64,000 nt of DNA from BOKV01 sp041739465. GTDB taxonomy: Bacteria > Pseudomonadota > Alphaproteobacteria > Rhizobiales > Rhizobiaceae. A model generated the notes under the pieces. It had not been told where the DNA came from and ran no database searches. It saw nothing but the letters and a program-made list of their open reading frames with translations. Below are positions 25,227 through 33,766 of the stretch, in pieces. The position numbers were made by a program, and so were the translations under genes. The stretch covers positions 1 to 64,000 of the forward strand of contig JBGSNX010000073.1 in NCBI GenBank assembly GCA_041739465.1, given 5' to 3'. Within the stretch, counting starts at the first letter, position 1. Every line of letters starts with the position of its first letter.

Positions 25227-26081
25227 TCATGCAGCTGAACCGGACAACGCTGCGCGGCGGACTTCAAACAACATCACGCCGGTGGCAACCGCAAGGTTGA
25301 GCGAATCGGCCTGCCCTGCCATCGGGATCAGGCACAGCTGGTCGCATGCTGCTGCCAGTTCTTGCGGCAGGCCCTGTTGTTCATTGCCCATCAACACCAG
25401 AACGGGCTTTTGCGAGTAGTCTGGAAGGCGAAAATCCACCGCGCCCTCAAGGTGGGTTCCCACCACCATTCCGGGCCAGGATTTGCGCCATTCAAGAAAA
25501 GCGCCAAGGGATGCGCGGGCAATGGGAACGTGAAACAGCGATCCCATGGTCGCGCGCACCGCTTCAAGCCCGAATGGATCGGTGGTTTCACCAACCAGAA
25601 TGACGCCCTTGGCCCCAACGGCATCGATCGTTCGAATGATGGTCCCAAGGTTGCCCGGATCACGGACCCGGTCCAGCACGACCCAGACATCGCCCGACTT
25701 GGCGCGAATGGAAGACAGGTCGCTCCAGCGCTGGCCAATCACGCCGATGACCATTTGCGGATTTTCCCGGCGCGAAATGGCACCCAGCACCTTTTCACTG
25801 ACTTCCAGCACCAGCGCACCACGGGCTCTGGCCCGGGCAGCCAAGGCCTGGACATGCGGCGCGGAGGCCGCGTTCTTGGCACAGACAAAAACATGAACCT
25901 GCCAATCGCCATCCAGCGCATCGGTCACCAGCTTCATGCCTTCGGCAATGAAGCGCTTTTGTTCATCGCGGTTTTTCTTCAAGGCAAGCGCCTTGATGTC
26001 CTTTACCAGCGGATTGGCAAGCGAGGTGACTTCCTTGACCTGACCGGCGTGGACCGGTTCATTGCTCACGGGGCGACCCAT
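25227..26081 (-). CDS. SpoU/TrmH-family RNA 2'-O-methyltransferase
   Basis: Product of 284 residues. An N-terminal substrate-binding domain (SLANPLVKDIKALALKKNRDEQKRFIAEGMKLV) precedes the SPOUT fold with VVLDRVRDPGNLGTIIRTIDAVG, VLVLMGNEQQGLPQELAAACDQLCLIPM and QADSLNLAVATGVMLFEVRR, the three SpoU motifs. It should methylate a ribose 2'-OH in rRNA or tRNA; the exact site cannot be told. Start: ATG 26081 overlaps the upstream gene by 16 bases, while a GTG at 26069 would give a 4-base GTGA overlap; both are plausible. It ends 24 bases before lspA. Confidence 0.9.
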   Translation of the reverse strand: MGRPVSNEPVHAGQVKEVTSLANPLVKDIKALALKKNRDEQKRFIAEGMKLVTDALDGDWQVHVFVCAKNAASAPHVQALAARARARGALVLEVSEKVLGAISRRENPQMVIGVIGQRWSDLSSIRAKSGDVWVVLDRVRDPGNLGTIIRTIDAVGAKGVILVGETTDPFGLEAVRATMGSLFHVPIARASLGAFLEWRKSWPGMVVGTHLEGAVDFRLPDYSQKPVLVLMGNEQQGLPQELAAACDQLCLIPMAGQADSLNLAVATGVMLFEVRRAALSGSAA

Positions 26082-27022
26082 CGCGAATAGAGTGAGGTAG
26101 ACAGCAGCCGGGCAGAGTTTTCGGTGCGAATGACCAGCTCTCCCGATTCGAGTTTGCCACCCTTGTCTCCCAGCGTTTCCTGCATGATTTCATGCAAAGA
26201 CTGGAATGATGAACGGATCGAATAGGCTGTGAGAATGATGAACAGCGGTTTGTCGGACATCAGGTCCCGAACCAGGTCCAGCATGTGCGGCAGGTGCTCA
26301 AACAATTGCCAGACTTCGCCCTTTGGCCCGCGGCCATAGCTTGGCGGGTCGAGAATGATGGCTTCATACTTGCTGTTGCGGCGCAGCTCGCGTTCGCAAA
26401 ACTTCACCGCATCGTCGCAAATCCAGCGGATCGGCTTTGATTCCATGCCCGCAAGCTGCTGGTTTTCACGCGCCCAGCCAATGGCTTTCTTGGAAGCATC
26501 AACATGGGTGACATGGGCCCCGGCACGCGCCGCCACCAGCGAAGCAAGGCCAGTATAACCAAACAGGTTCAGCAGGCGGACCGGCGTGCGGGGTTTTGCG
26601 ACATTGTCCTCGATGAAACGCCAATGCACCGACTGCTCGGGAAACACCCCGACATGGCGAAACGAGGTAAAGCGGCCAAGATAGGCGATGCCGTCCCAAT
26701 CGAGCGGCCAGGTCTCGCCGAGTGGCCGCCTCGGGAACCGCCAGCGGCCCATGCCGTCTTCATCGGTATCGCCGGTGAACACGGCATCGGCAGCGTTCCA
26801 TTCGGCCTGCGGCAATGCCGGACGCCACAAGGCCTGCCCCTCTGGGCGAATGATCCGCAAGGGCCCATAGCGTTCAAGCTTCTTGCCATCGCCGCTGTCG
26901 AGCAAGGCGTAGCCGCGATCAGGCCCGTTCTCCAGCATCAACGGCGCAATCTCCGGCAACCGCCTTGTGGCAGGCGGGCGACGCGGCGGCGTCTGGTCAG
27001 ATGTGGGCAGCGGCTGGTTCAA
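26066..27022 (-). CDS. class I SAM-dependent rRNA methyltransferase (RlmI/RlmK-like C-terminal type)
   Basis: Product of 318 residues. The methyltransferase core has RLLNLFGYTGLASLVAARAGAHVTHVDAS (SAM motif I), a central IRWICDDAVKFCERE and YEAIILDPPSYGRGPKGE, the DPPSYGRG motif of this family. The PUA domain of RlmI is absent. Members methylate cytosine or guanine bases in 23S rRNA. It overlaps the SpoU-type methyltransferase gene downstream, so both belong to one transcript together with lspA. Confidence 0.88.
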   Translation of the reverse strand: MNQPLPTSDQTPPRRPPATRRLPEIAPLMLENGPDRGYALLDSGDGKKLERYGPLRIIRPEGQALWRPALPQAEWNAADAVFTGDTDEDGMGRWRFPRRPLGETWPLDWDGIAYLGRFTSFRHVGVFPEQSVHWRFIEDNVAKPRTPVRLLNLFGYTGLASLVAARAGAHVTHVDASKKAIGWARENQQLAGMESKPIRWICDDAVKFCERELRRNSKYEAIILDPPSYGRGPKGEVWQLFEHLPHMLDLVRDLMSDKPLFIILTAYSIRSSFQSLHEIMQETLGDKGGKLESGELVIRTENSARLLSTSLYSRWVAP

Positions 27023-27121
27023 GGTGTTTCACAATTGAAAGACCGGTGAAGGTCTGGTGGAGGATTGAAAATTCTGGCATGGCGCAAAGGCACTGTTGCC
27101 ACCGGGAGCGAACTCCCGACT

Positions 27122-27490
27122 TCAGGCAGCTTTGTTTTCGTTGACCAGTGCCGGTAGGTTGGCCGCAGGTGCTGCAGCCAGTGCCAGTTGATCAGCCCGG
27201 TTTTTCTGTGCTTCGGCATCCTTGCGCCATTGGGAAGCTTCGGTTGCCAAGAGCTTGGCAGCCTTGCGATAGCGGCTTTGGCCGAACCAGGTCAGCAATC
27301 CGCCGAGCACCATTCCGGATCCAAACGCCAGAAACAGGAAAACAAAAAACGGCAGTGTCAGCGAAATCGCCGGATTGTCGATCGAAAACGGGTCAAGCAA
27401 CATCCTTACCGGTGTCCGGTTGGCCACGGAAAAAACGATGAGAACGATCGCCACGGGAATTGCAACGAAAAGCCAGAGCAACCGCTTCAT
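27122..27490 (-). CDS. lapA: LapA-type membrane protein (DUF1049)
   Basis: Product of 122 residues with two membrane segments (about 4-22 and 45-67) separated by a short NRTPVRMLLDPFS loop, then a cytoplasmic helical tail rich in Ala, Lys and Gln (about 72-110). AAAGGAAAA precedes the ATG. LapA in enterobacteria works with LapB in the control of LpxC and thus LPS synthesis; in rhizobia the gene commonly follows ihfB, as here (53 bases). No LapB is nearby, so the role is by analogy. Confidence 0.75.
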   Translation of the reverse strand: MKRLLWLFVAIPVAIVLIVFSVANRTPVRMLLDPFSIDNPAISLTLPFFVFLFLAFGSGMVLGGLLTWFGQSRYRKAAKLLATEASQWRKDAEAQKNRADQLALAAAPAANLPALVNENKAA

Positions 27491-27542
27491 GCTAATTTTC
27501 CTTTGGTCGCCAGTTTGTTGCGCAATCTGTTGGCGCGAAGGC

Positions 27543-27824
27543 CTACGCGCCGTTCAACCGCTCGCGCAGTTCCTTGCCGGTCTTGAAAAACGGAACCCAT
27601 TTTTCGTCAACCTCAACCTTGATGCCGGTGCGCGGATTGCGTCCCACGCGTGCCGGACGGTTTTTGACCGAAAACGCCCCGAACCCGCGCAATTCCACGC
27701 GGTCGCCGCGCGACAAAGCATCGGTTATCTCGTCGAGAATTGCATTGACGATGTTTTCCACATCCCGCTGGTACAGATGCGGGTTTTTCACTGCGATGGC
27801 TTCCACCAATTCCGACTTGATCAT
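27543..27824 (-). CDS. ihfB: integration host factor subunit beta
   Basis: Product of 93 residues, the normal size for IHF/HU proteins. MIKSELVEAIAVKNPHL is the helical dimer half; the DNA-binding arm is GFGAFSVKNRPARVGRNPRTGIKVEV. IHF bends DNA as an alpha/beta heterodimer and aids sigma-54 promoters (rpoN is also in this window). Its ATG overlaps the TAA of sppA (TAATG), so the two are translationally coupled. Confidence 0.95.
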   Translation of the reverse strand: MIKSELVEAIAVKNPHLYQRDVENIVNAILDEITDALSRGDRVELRGFGAFSVKNRPARVGRNPRTGIKVEVDEKWVPFFKTGKELRERLNGA

Positions 27825-28819
27825 TAACGCGACCCTTCAAACTCTGGAGCGAGACCTTGCATCACCGATTGAAGGCCGTCAAGAAACAGGCCACGGGAAA
27901 GCAGATTGCGCAGTTCCTTAACGGAAACCTTGTCGAGCGGCAAATCCAGAAGATGGCGAACCGTAATTTCGCTTGATGCACCTGCGAAAGGATTGTCGCT
28001 TTCACGGGTGGGTTTCCACTCGACGATCTTCAAATCCGCCGAAACCGACTTCGCTTCGACAAGCCAGGCCTTTGCCGCTTCCTCGCCGCCAATCCGGTCA
28101 ACAAGTCCATTTGCAAGGCCTTGCGCGCCAGTGAAAATCGAGCCGTCGGCAAGCGCAAGGGTTTTTGCCCGGTCGAATTTGCGGCGTTCTGCGACGAGGT
28201 CCACGAACCAGCCGTAGGAATCGGTGACCACTCGGCCAATCATCTGCTTGGCTTCTTCGGTTGCAGGTTTGAATGGCGATGGCTCTGCCTTGAGCGGAGA
28301 GGATTTGACCGCATCAACCTTGACGCCAACCTTGTCGAGGAGGCTGGACACATCGCCATACTGGAACAGCACGCCGATGGAACCAACGATGGACGAGCGG
28401 CGGGCAATGATCTGGTCGCTGGCGCAGGCGATCATGTAACCGGCAGAAGCGGCAAGCGTGCCGACGCTGGCAACCACCGGCTTTTTGGCAGTGAGCGCCC
28501 GGACGGCTTCGTAGACGGCTTCGCCGCCAACCGTCGAGCCGCCGGGCGAATTGATATCAAGGATCACCGCCTTGACGGCGCTCTCCTTGCCCAGTTTCTC
28601 AAGCAAGGCGAGCAGTTCGCGATCGTCGGTGATGACACCTTCGACCTTTACCCGGGCAATGTGGCTGACGGCTTTTTCGCCGAATTGCCGAAACGCACCG
28701 CCCCAGGCGGCCAAAGAGACCAGCATCGCAGCCAGCGCGACAAAGGCTGCCAGCCGCCAGAAGCCAAGCTTTTTGCGGTTGCGGCGTTTTTCGATCATTT
28801 CATCTGCGGTAAGTGCCAT
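27824..28819 (-). CDS. sppA: signal peptide peptidase SppA (S49 family)
   Basis: Product of 331 residues from MALTADEMIEKRRNRKKLGF with AGGAGG six bases upstream. One membrane anchor (about 20-42) is followed by a ClpP-fold protease domain: VILDINSPGGSTVGGE, VGTLAASAGYMIACASD with the nucleophile Ser, and VKSSPLKAEPSPF with the general-base Lys. It degrades released signal peptides in the membrane. It lies after rpsA behind a terminator and overlaps ihfB by one base. Confidence 0.9.
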   Translation of the reverse strand: MALTADEMIEKRRNRKKLGFWRLAAFVALAAMLVSLAAWGGAFRQFGEKAVSHIARVKVEGVITDDRELLALLEKLGKESAVKAVILDINSPGGSTVGGEAVYEAVRALTAKKPVVASVGTLAASAGYMIACASDQIIARRSSIVGSIGVLFQYGDVSSLLDKVGVKVDAVKSSPLKAEPSPFKPATEEAKQMIGRVVTDSYGWFVDLVAERRKFDRAKTLALADGSIFTGAQGLANGLVDRIGGEEAAKAWLVEAKSVSADLKIVEWKPTRESDNPFAGASSEITVRHLLDLPLDKVSVKELRNLLSRGLFLDGLQSVMQGLAPEFEGSR

Positions 28820-28898
28820 ATCGGCCTCCTGCCTCTTGTTTTGACGGGGTACCAGCAGCAGCCCGGTTCGGCAAGCCAGCCAGCTGCAACGCATCATC

Positions 28899-28931
28899 CC
28901 AAAACAAAAGGCCCGCAGCATGCTGCGGGCC
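28899..28931 (-). terminator. rho-independent terminator after rpsA
   Basis: A perfect 22-base palindrome at 28910-28931 (halves GGCCCGCAGCA and TGCTGCGGGCC) is followed on the minus strand by TTTTGTTTT. It lies 23 bases after the rpsA stop and before sppA. Confidence 0.9.
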
Positions 28932-28953
28932 CTGATGCTTGACAACCGACAGA

Positions 28954-30666
28954 TCAGTCGGCCTTGCGTTCCTTGAGGGCCGCACCGAGAATGTCACCCA
29001 GCGAGGCGCCTGAATCGGTCGAACCGTACTGGGCAACCGCTTCCTTCTCTTCGGCGATTTCCAGTGCCTTGATCGAAACCTGCACCTTGCGCGACTTCTT
29101 GTCGAACAGGATGATGCGGGCATCGACCTTCTGGCCGACGGTGAAGCGTTCTGGACGCTGTTCATCGCGGTCGCGTGACAAGTCAGAGCGCTTGATGAAC
29201 GACACGATGTCGGTCTCAGCGATCACAACATCAAGACCGCCTTCCTTGACGCCCGTGACTTCACAGGTGACAACGGCGCCTTTTCGAAGCGTGCCGGAAT
29301 CCGAAGCCGAGGCAACCGGATCGCCGCCAAGCTGCTTGATGCCCAGCGAGATGCGCTCCTTCTCGATGTCAACGTCGAGAACCTTGGCCTTGATCATGTC
29401 GCCCTTGTTGAACTCTTCGATGACTTCTTCGCCCGGACGGTTCCAGTCGAGATCAGACAGGTGAACCATGCCGTCAACATCGCCGTCGAGGCCGACGAAC
29501 AGGCCGAACTCGGTCTTGTTCTTGACTTCGCCTTCAACAACGGTGCCGTTCGGGTATTTCGCCGCGAAAGTGCTCCACGGATTGTCGAGCGTCTGCTTGA
29601 GACCCAAGGAAATACGGCGCTTTGCCGGATCCACTTCGAGCACCATGACTTCGACTTCCTGGGAAGTTGCGACGATCTTGCCCGGATGGACGTTTTTCTT
29701 GGTCCACGACATTTCCGAAACGTGGATGAGGCCTTCGATGCCTGCTTCCAGCTCCACAAACGCGCCGTAGTCGGTGATGTTGGTAACGCGGCCCGAAACT
29801 TTTGCGCCGAGCGGATATTTTGCGCCGATGGCACCCCACGGATCGCTCTCGAGCTGCTTCATGCCGAGCGAGATGCGGTGGGTTTCCTGGTTGACGCGAA
29901 TGATCTGGACCTTGACGGTCTGGCCAATCGACAGGATTTCGGACGGGTGGTTGACGCGGCGCCATGCCATGTCGGTAACGTGCAACAGGCCGTCGATGCC
30001 GCCAAGATCAACGAACGCACCGTAATCGGTGACGTTCTTGACCACGCCGTCAACAACCTGGCCTTCTTCAAGGTTCTGCACGATTTCCGAACGCTGTTCG
30101 GCGCGGCTTTCCTCAAGGATGGTGCGGCGTGAAACCACGATGTTGCCACGGCGACGGTCCATCTTGAGAATCTGGAACGGCTGCGGATTGTTCATCAGCG
30201 GGGTAACGTCGCGGATCGGACGGATATCAACCTGGCTGCGCGGCAGGAATGCCACTGCGCCATCGAGGTCGACCGTGAAGCCGCCCTTGACCTGGTTGAA
30301 GATGACGCCTTCGACGCGCTCTCCAGCTTCGAACTTGCGCTCAAGCTTGGTCCAGCTTTCTTCGCGGCGGGCCTTTTCGCGCGACAGCATGGCTTCACCG
30401 AGGGCGTTCTCGACGCGCTCGACAAACACTTCGACTTCATCGCCGACCTTCAGCGTGTCGTCCTTGGCGCGAACGCCGAATTCCTTGAGCGGCACGCGGC
30501 CCTCAACCTTGAGGCCGACATCGATGATGGCCTGGTCTTTTTCAATCGCCGTGATGATGCCTTTGACAACGGTGCCTTCGAGCACGTCGTGGGTCAGGAA
30601 GGATTCTTCGAGAAGCGCGGTAAAATCTTCACGGGTCGGGTTCATGCCCGTTTGCGTCTGTATCAT
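28954..30666 (-). CDS. rpsA: 30S ribosomal protein S1
   Basis: Product of 570 residues with six S1/OB repeats; each has the G-x-V..D-Y-G-A-F-V-D-L or related core (for example KNVTDYGAFVDLGGIDGLLH and TNITDYGAFVELEAGIEGLIH). S1 binds mRNA leaders and helps initiation on the 30S subunit. CAGGAG sits before ATG 30666; a second ATG eight codons in (MNPTREDFTALLEESF) is the conventional N-terminus of other rhizobial S1 proteins but has no ribosome site. The 196-base leader to cmk has a 12-base tandem repeat. Confidence 0.97.
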   Translation of the reverse strand: MIQTQTGMNPTREDFTALLEESFLTHDVLEGTVVKGIITAIEKDQAIIDVGLKVEGRVPLKEFGVRAKDDTLKVGDEVEVFVERVENALGEAMLSREKARREESWTKLERKFEAGERVEGVIFNQVKGGFTVDLDGAVAFLPRSQVDIRPIRDVTPLMNNPQPFQILKMDRRRGNIVVSRRTILEESRAEQRSEIVQNLEEGQVVDGVVKNVTDYGAFVDLGGIDGLLHVTDMAWRRVNHPSEILSIGQTVKVQIIRVNQETHRISLGMKQLESDPWGAIGAKYPLGAKVSGRVTNITDYGAFVELEAGIEGLIHVSEMSWTKKNVHPGKIVATSQEVEVMVLEVDPAKRRISLGLKQTLDNPWSTFAAKYPNGTVVEGEVKNKTEFGLFVGLDGDVDGMVHLSDLDWNRPGEEVIEEFNKGDMIKAKVLDVDIEKERISLGIKQLGGDPVASASDSGTLRKGAVVTCEVTGVKEGGLDVVIAETDIVSFIKRSDLSRDRDEQRPERFTVGQKVDARIILFDKKSRKVQVSIKALEIAEEKEAVAQYGSTDSGASLGDILGAALKERKAD

Positions 30667-30801
30667 GGGTTCTCCTGGGTGGACCTCAAGCGTTCATGCG
30701 CTGGGTCCGGCGCCTTGGTTGGTGTTGTGTGTGAACGATCAGGATTGCCGCCCTTTCGGGCGATCCGGTCTTGCCGGGTGGCGCAGGGCAATCATGATTG
30801 T

Positions 30802-30837
30802 CCGGTTCATTTTCCGGTTCGATGACCGGTTCATTGA
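30802..30837. repeat. three 12-base tandem repeats upstream of rpsA
   Basis: CCGGTTC recurs at 30802, 30814 and 30826 with an exact 12-base period; copies 1 and 3 read CCGGTTCATT. The array lies between the cmk stop and the rpsA leader. Confidence 0.75.
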
Positions 30838-30862
30838 CCGCAGCCGATGAAGACAATGTGCC

Positions 30863-31522
30863 TCAGAGCTGCTTTTGTCCCTTGAGAGCCGCCTTTTCCA
30901 CAATGGCCAAGGCCGCCTCGAACGCCGCCTCTATACCCATCATGGTCGTATCGATCAAGTGCGCATCGGCAGCAGGGCGAAGGGGCGAATCCGTTCTTGC
31001 GCTGTCGCGCTGGTCGCGCCGTACGATGTCCGTCAGAATTTCGGCTTCGTCTGCGTGTTTTCCAGAGGCAGAAATCTCCTGCGCGCGCCGTTGTGCCCGA
31101 ACCTGTGGCGCAGCAATCACGTAAAGCTTGACCGATGCATCGGGGCAAACAACGGTGCCGATGTCTCGGCCATCGAGCACCGCGCCGGGCGGCGTTTGCG
31201 CAAATTGCCGCTGCTTTTCAACCAGCACGCGGCGCACGCCCGGCATGACGGCAATTTTCGACGCAGCCTCGCCAATGGAATGCTCAGACAGCACTTCGCG
31301 GTCGAGCGCATCCAGTTGCACGTTTTCGGCAACTGCGACGGCAAGGCCTTCATTGTCGAGCGGCAGCCCAACCGAAAGCAGGGCGTGACCAACCGCCCGA
31401 TAGGAAAGGCCGGTATCCAGATGCGGAATGCCCAGATGCTCCGCCAGAAGGCGGGCAAGAGTGCCCTTTCCGGAAGCCGCCGGCCCGTCAATGGCGATGA
31501 TGAGGCTGCTCACTTTACCCAC
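30863..31522 (-). CDS. cmk: cytidylate kinase
   Basis: Product of 219 residues. The P-loop is IAIDGPAASGKGTLA at about 9-23, followed by HLDTGLSYRAVGHAL and the GRDIGTVVCPDASVKLYVIA region. It phosphorylates CMP and dCMP. The start is GTG at 31522, directly after the TGA of the SDR gene; GGAG in the end of that gene is the ribosome site. A second GTG three codons later is an alternative. Typical neighbours aroA and rpsA flank it, with the SDR gene in between. Confidence 0.95.
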   Translation of the reverse strand: MGKVSSLIIAIDGPAASGKGTLARLLAEHLGIPHLDTGLSYRAVGHALLSVGLPLDNEGLAVAVAENVQLDALDREVLSEHSIGEAASKIAVMPGVRRVLVEKQRQFAQTPPGAVLDGRDIGTVVCPDASVKLYVIAAPQVRAQRRAQEISASGKHADEAEILTDIVRRDQRDSARTDSPLRPAADAHLIDTTMMGIEAAFEAALAIVEKAALKGQKQL

Positions 31523-32224
31523 TCAAACGCTCCGGGTGAGGCCGCCATCAATGCGGATGTTCTGGCCGGTTATGTAGGATGAGCGCGGCGTTGCAAGGAA
31601 AGCAATGAGTTCGGCCACTTCCTGCGATGTACCGTAACGGTTCATCGGGATCCGGACACGCCGCTCTTCCTTTTCGGGCAATGAGTCAATGAAGCCCGGC
31701 ATGACATTGTTCATGCGAATGTTGTCTTTCGCGTACTGGTCACAGAACAGTTTGGTGAAGGCTGCAAGGCCGGTGCGAAACACTGCGGAAGTGGGAAAAT
31801 TCTCGTCCGGTTCGAATGCAACGCTTGTTGAGACATTGACGATGGCTCCGCTGCCCTGCGCCTGCATTTGCGGTGCAACCAACCGCGTCATGCGCACCAC
31901 GTTCATCAGGTAATATTCCATCGCAACCAGCCAATCTTCATCGCTGATGGAAAGAATTGGCCCCTTGGGTCCGTGCCCGGTGCTGTTGACGACCGCATCG
32001 ATGCGACCGAACTTTTTCATGGCCAGCTCAACAAACTGCCTGAGATGCACGGGGTCGCGGTTCGAACCGGTAAACCCAAGACCGCCAAGCTCAGCGGCAA
32101 GCGCTTCTCCCTTGCCGCTGGGCGACATGATGGCCACCGCATAGCCTTCCTTTGCCAATTGGCGGGCTGCAGCCGCGCCAATCCCCGAGCCGCCGCCTAC
32201 AATGAGTGCCGATTTCAAGGTCAT
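31523..32224 (-). CDS. atypical short-chain dehydrogenase/reductase family protein
   Basis: Product of 233 residues. The Rossmann start ALIVGGGSGIGAAAARQLA (about 6-24) fits the TGxxxGxG cofactor motif, although the first residue is changed, and VVNSTGHGPKG matches NNAG poorly. Ser is kept (VSTS at 131-134), but the YxxxK position reads SAVFR (146-150), so both the catalytic Tyr and Lys are missing. The end (SSYITGQNIRIDGGLTRSV) is typical of SDRs. It may bind a nucleotide cofactor without normal catalysis or use other residues. ATGA overlap with aroA upstream and contact with cmk downstream put it in the middle of a normally tight operon. Confidence 0.85.
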   Translation of the reverse strand: MTLKSALIVGGGSGIGAAAARQLAKEGYAVAIMSPSGKGEALAAELGGLGFTGSNRDPVHLRQFVELAMKKFGRIDAVVNSTGHGPKGPILSISDEDWLVAMEYYLMNVVRMTRLVAPQMQAQGSGAIVNVSTSVAFEPDENFPTSAVFRTGLAAFTKLFCDQYAKDNIRMNNVMPGFIDSLPEKEERRVRIPMNRYGTSQEVAELIAFLATPRSSYITGQNIRIDGGLTRSV

Positions 32225-33573
32225 CCAATATCTCCTTCGAGGCGCGCGCCGAGCTCGGTCATCAACCCTTCGAACTGCGGGAAGCTGGTGGCGATCGGCG
32301 AAGCGTCGTCGACCGTGACAGGGTGTTGCGACGCCATGCCGAGGACCAGAAACGCCATTGCAATGCGATGGTCGAGATGGGTGGCGACATTGCCGCCGCC
32401 AAGGCCCTTGCCATCGGGGCTTCCGGTAATTTTCAGCCAGTCGGGGCCTTCCGCGCAGGTGATGTTGTTGGCTTCAAGCCCGCGGGCGACGGCGGCCAGC
32501 CGGTCGCTTTCCTTGACGCGCAATTCTTCAAGGCCCTGCATCAGCGTTACGCCTTGCGCAAACGCCGCGGCAATTGCCAGCACCGGATATTCATCGATCA
32601 TCGAAGGCGCGCGTTCGGGCGGCACTGCCACCCCCTTCAGTTGCGAATGGCGCACGCGCAGATCGGCGACGTCCTCGCCGCCCGCCGCACGCTGGCCGAT
32701 GATTTCGATGTCCGCGCCCATTTCCTGCAAGGTGAGGATCAGCCCGGTGCGGGTAGGGTTCATCAGGACGTTGCGAATGAGAATGTCGGAGCCCGGCACG
32801 ATGAGCGCCGCCACCAGCGGGAATGCTGCCGATGACGGATCGCCTGGCACGGTGATGATTTGCCCGCGCATTGCGCCCTGTCCTTCAACGCGGATGTGGC
32901 GCACGCCATTGGCGGCGGTCTCGACTTCCAGATTGATGCCAAAGCCCTTGAGCATTTTTTCGGTGTGGTCGCGGGTCATTACCGGTTCGATGACTGTGGT
33001 GATTCCGGGCGCGTTGAGGCCGGCGAGAAGCACCGCCGACTTGACCTGCGCCGAGGGGACCGGAACGGTGTAGACTATCGGGTTCGCCTCGCGTGCGCCA
33101 CGGATGGTGACCGGCAAGCGTCCGCCCGGTTGCTCGGCCAGCACCTGGCATCCCATCAGTTTCAGCGGGTCGAGCACCCGGCCCATCGGCCGCCGCGACA
33201 GGGAAGGATCGCCAACAAAGGTGGAGGGGAAATCATAAGCACCCAAAAGACCCATGAACAAGCGGCAGCCGGTGCCGGAATTGCCGAAATCAATGGGCGC
33301 TTGCGGCTCGAGCAAGGCGCCATTGCCGGTTCCGTCGATCACCCAGACTTCGCCTTCCTTGCGTACTTTGGCACCGAGCGCTTCCACGGCTTTTGCCGAA
33401 TTGAGCACATCCTCACCTTCCAGCAAGCCGGTGACGCGGGTCTGCCCGGAAGCAATGCCGCCAAACAGCACCGAGCGGTGGGAGATCGACTTGTCGCCCG
33501 GAATGGCCACTTCGCCGACCAGCGGTCCGGACAATGCAGCGGTCATCGGGGTCTTTTTGGCATGAAGGTTCAT
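32221..33573 (-). CDS. aroA: 3-phosphoshikimate 1-carboxyvinyltransferase (EPSP synthase)
   Basis: Product of 450 residues from MNLHAKKTPMTAALSGPLVG. PGDKSISHRSVLFGGIASG, NSGTGCRLFMGLL, LSRRPMGRVLDPL and LRVKESDRLAAVA are the EPSP synthase signatures; the LFGGIASGQT form and overall length suit the class common in rhizobia. It joins phosphoenolpyruvate to shikimate-3-phosphate in aromatic amino acid synthesis. The longer open frame upstream to 33669 is not conserved. The stop overlaps the SDR gene start. Confidence 0.97.
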   Translation of the reverse strand: MNLHAKKTPMTAALSGPLVGEVAIPGDKSISHRSVLFGGIASGQTRVTGLLEGEDVLNSAKAVEALGAKVRKEGEVWVIDGTGNGALLEPQAPIDFGNSGTGCRLFMGLLGAYDFPSTFVGDPSLSRRPMGRVLDPLKLMGCQVLAEQPGGRLPVTIRGAREANPIVYTVPVPSAQVKSAVLLAGLNAPGITTVIEPVMTRDHTEKMLKGFGINLEVETAANGVRHIRVEGQGAMRGQIITVPGDPSSAAFPLVAALIVPGSDILIRNVLMNPTRTGLILTLQEMGADIEIIGQRAAGGEDVADLRVRHSQLKGVAVPPERAPSMIDEYPVLAIAAAFAQGVTLMQGLEELRVKESDRLAAVARGLEANNITCAEGPDWLKITGSPDGKGLGGGNVATHLDHRIAMAFLVLGMASQHPVTVDDASPIATSFPQFEGLMTELGARLEGDIG

Positions 33574-33702
33574 GAAATTGTTCCGTGGGCAGGGCTTTGG
33601 CAGCGTTGTTGGCGGCCATGTATCACAGGGCTTTGACGCCGTCATTGCGCAAAAGGCGCGGGCTTGCAATCTCGCTGGAAGGACCCCAAGCTAAATTGGC
33701 TT

Positions 33703-33731
33703 TTGACAGCGCGGCCTTGCCAGTCTATGGG
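33703..33731 (+). promoter_or_regulatory. sigma-70-type promoter for the FYDLN-acid gene
   Basis: Consensus TTGACA (33703-33708), a 17-base spacer and TATGGG (33726-33731), about 35 bases before the GTG start. Confidence 0.6.
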
Positions 33732-33766
33732 GAGCGCGATTTCCATTAAAACCCGAGGTGTTGGTC

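Noticed and set aside
31137..31522. Second start or truncation in cmk
   Set aside because: The protein is full length with an intact P-loop; GTG start explains the lack of ATG.
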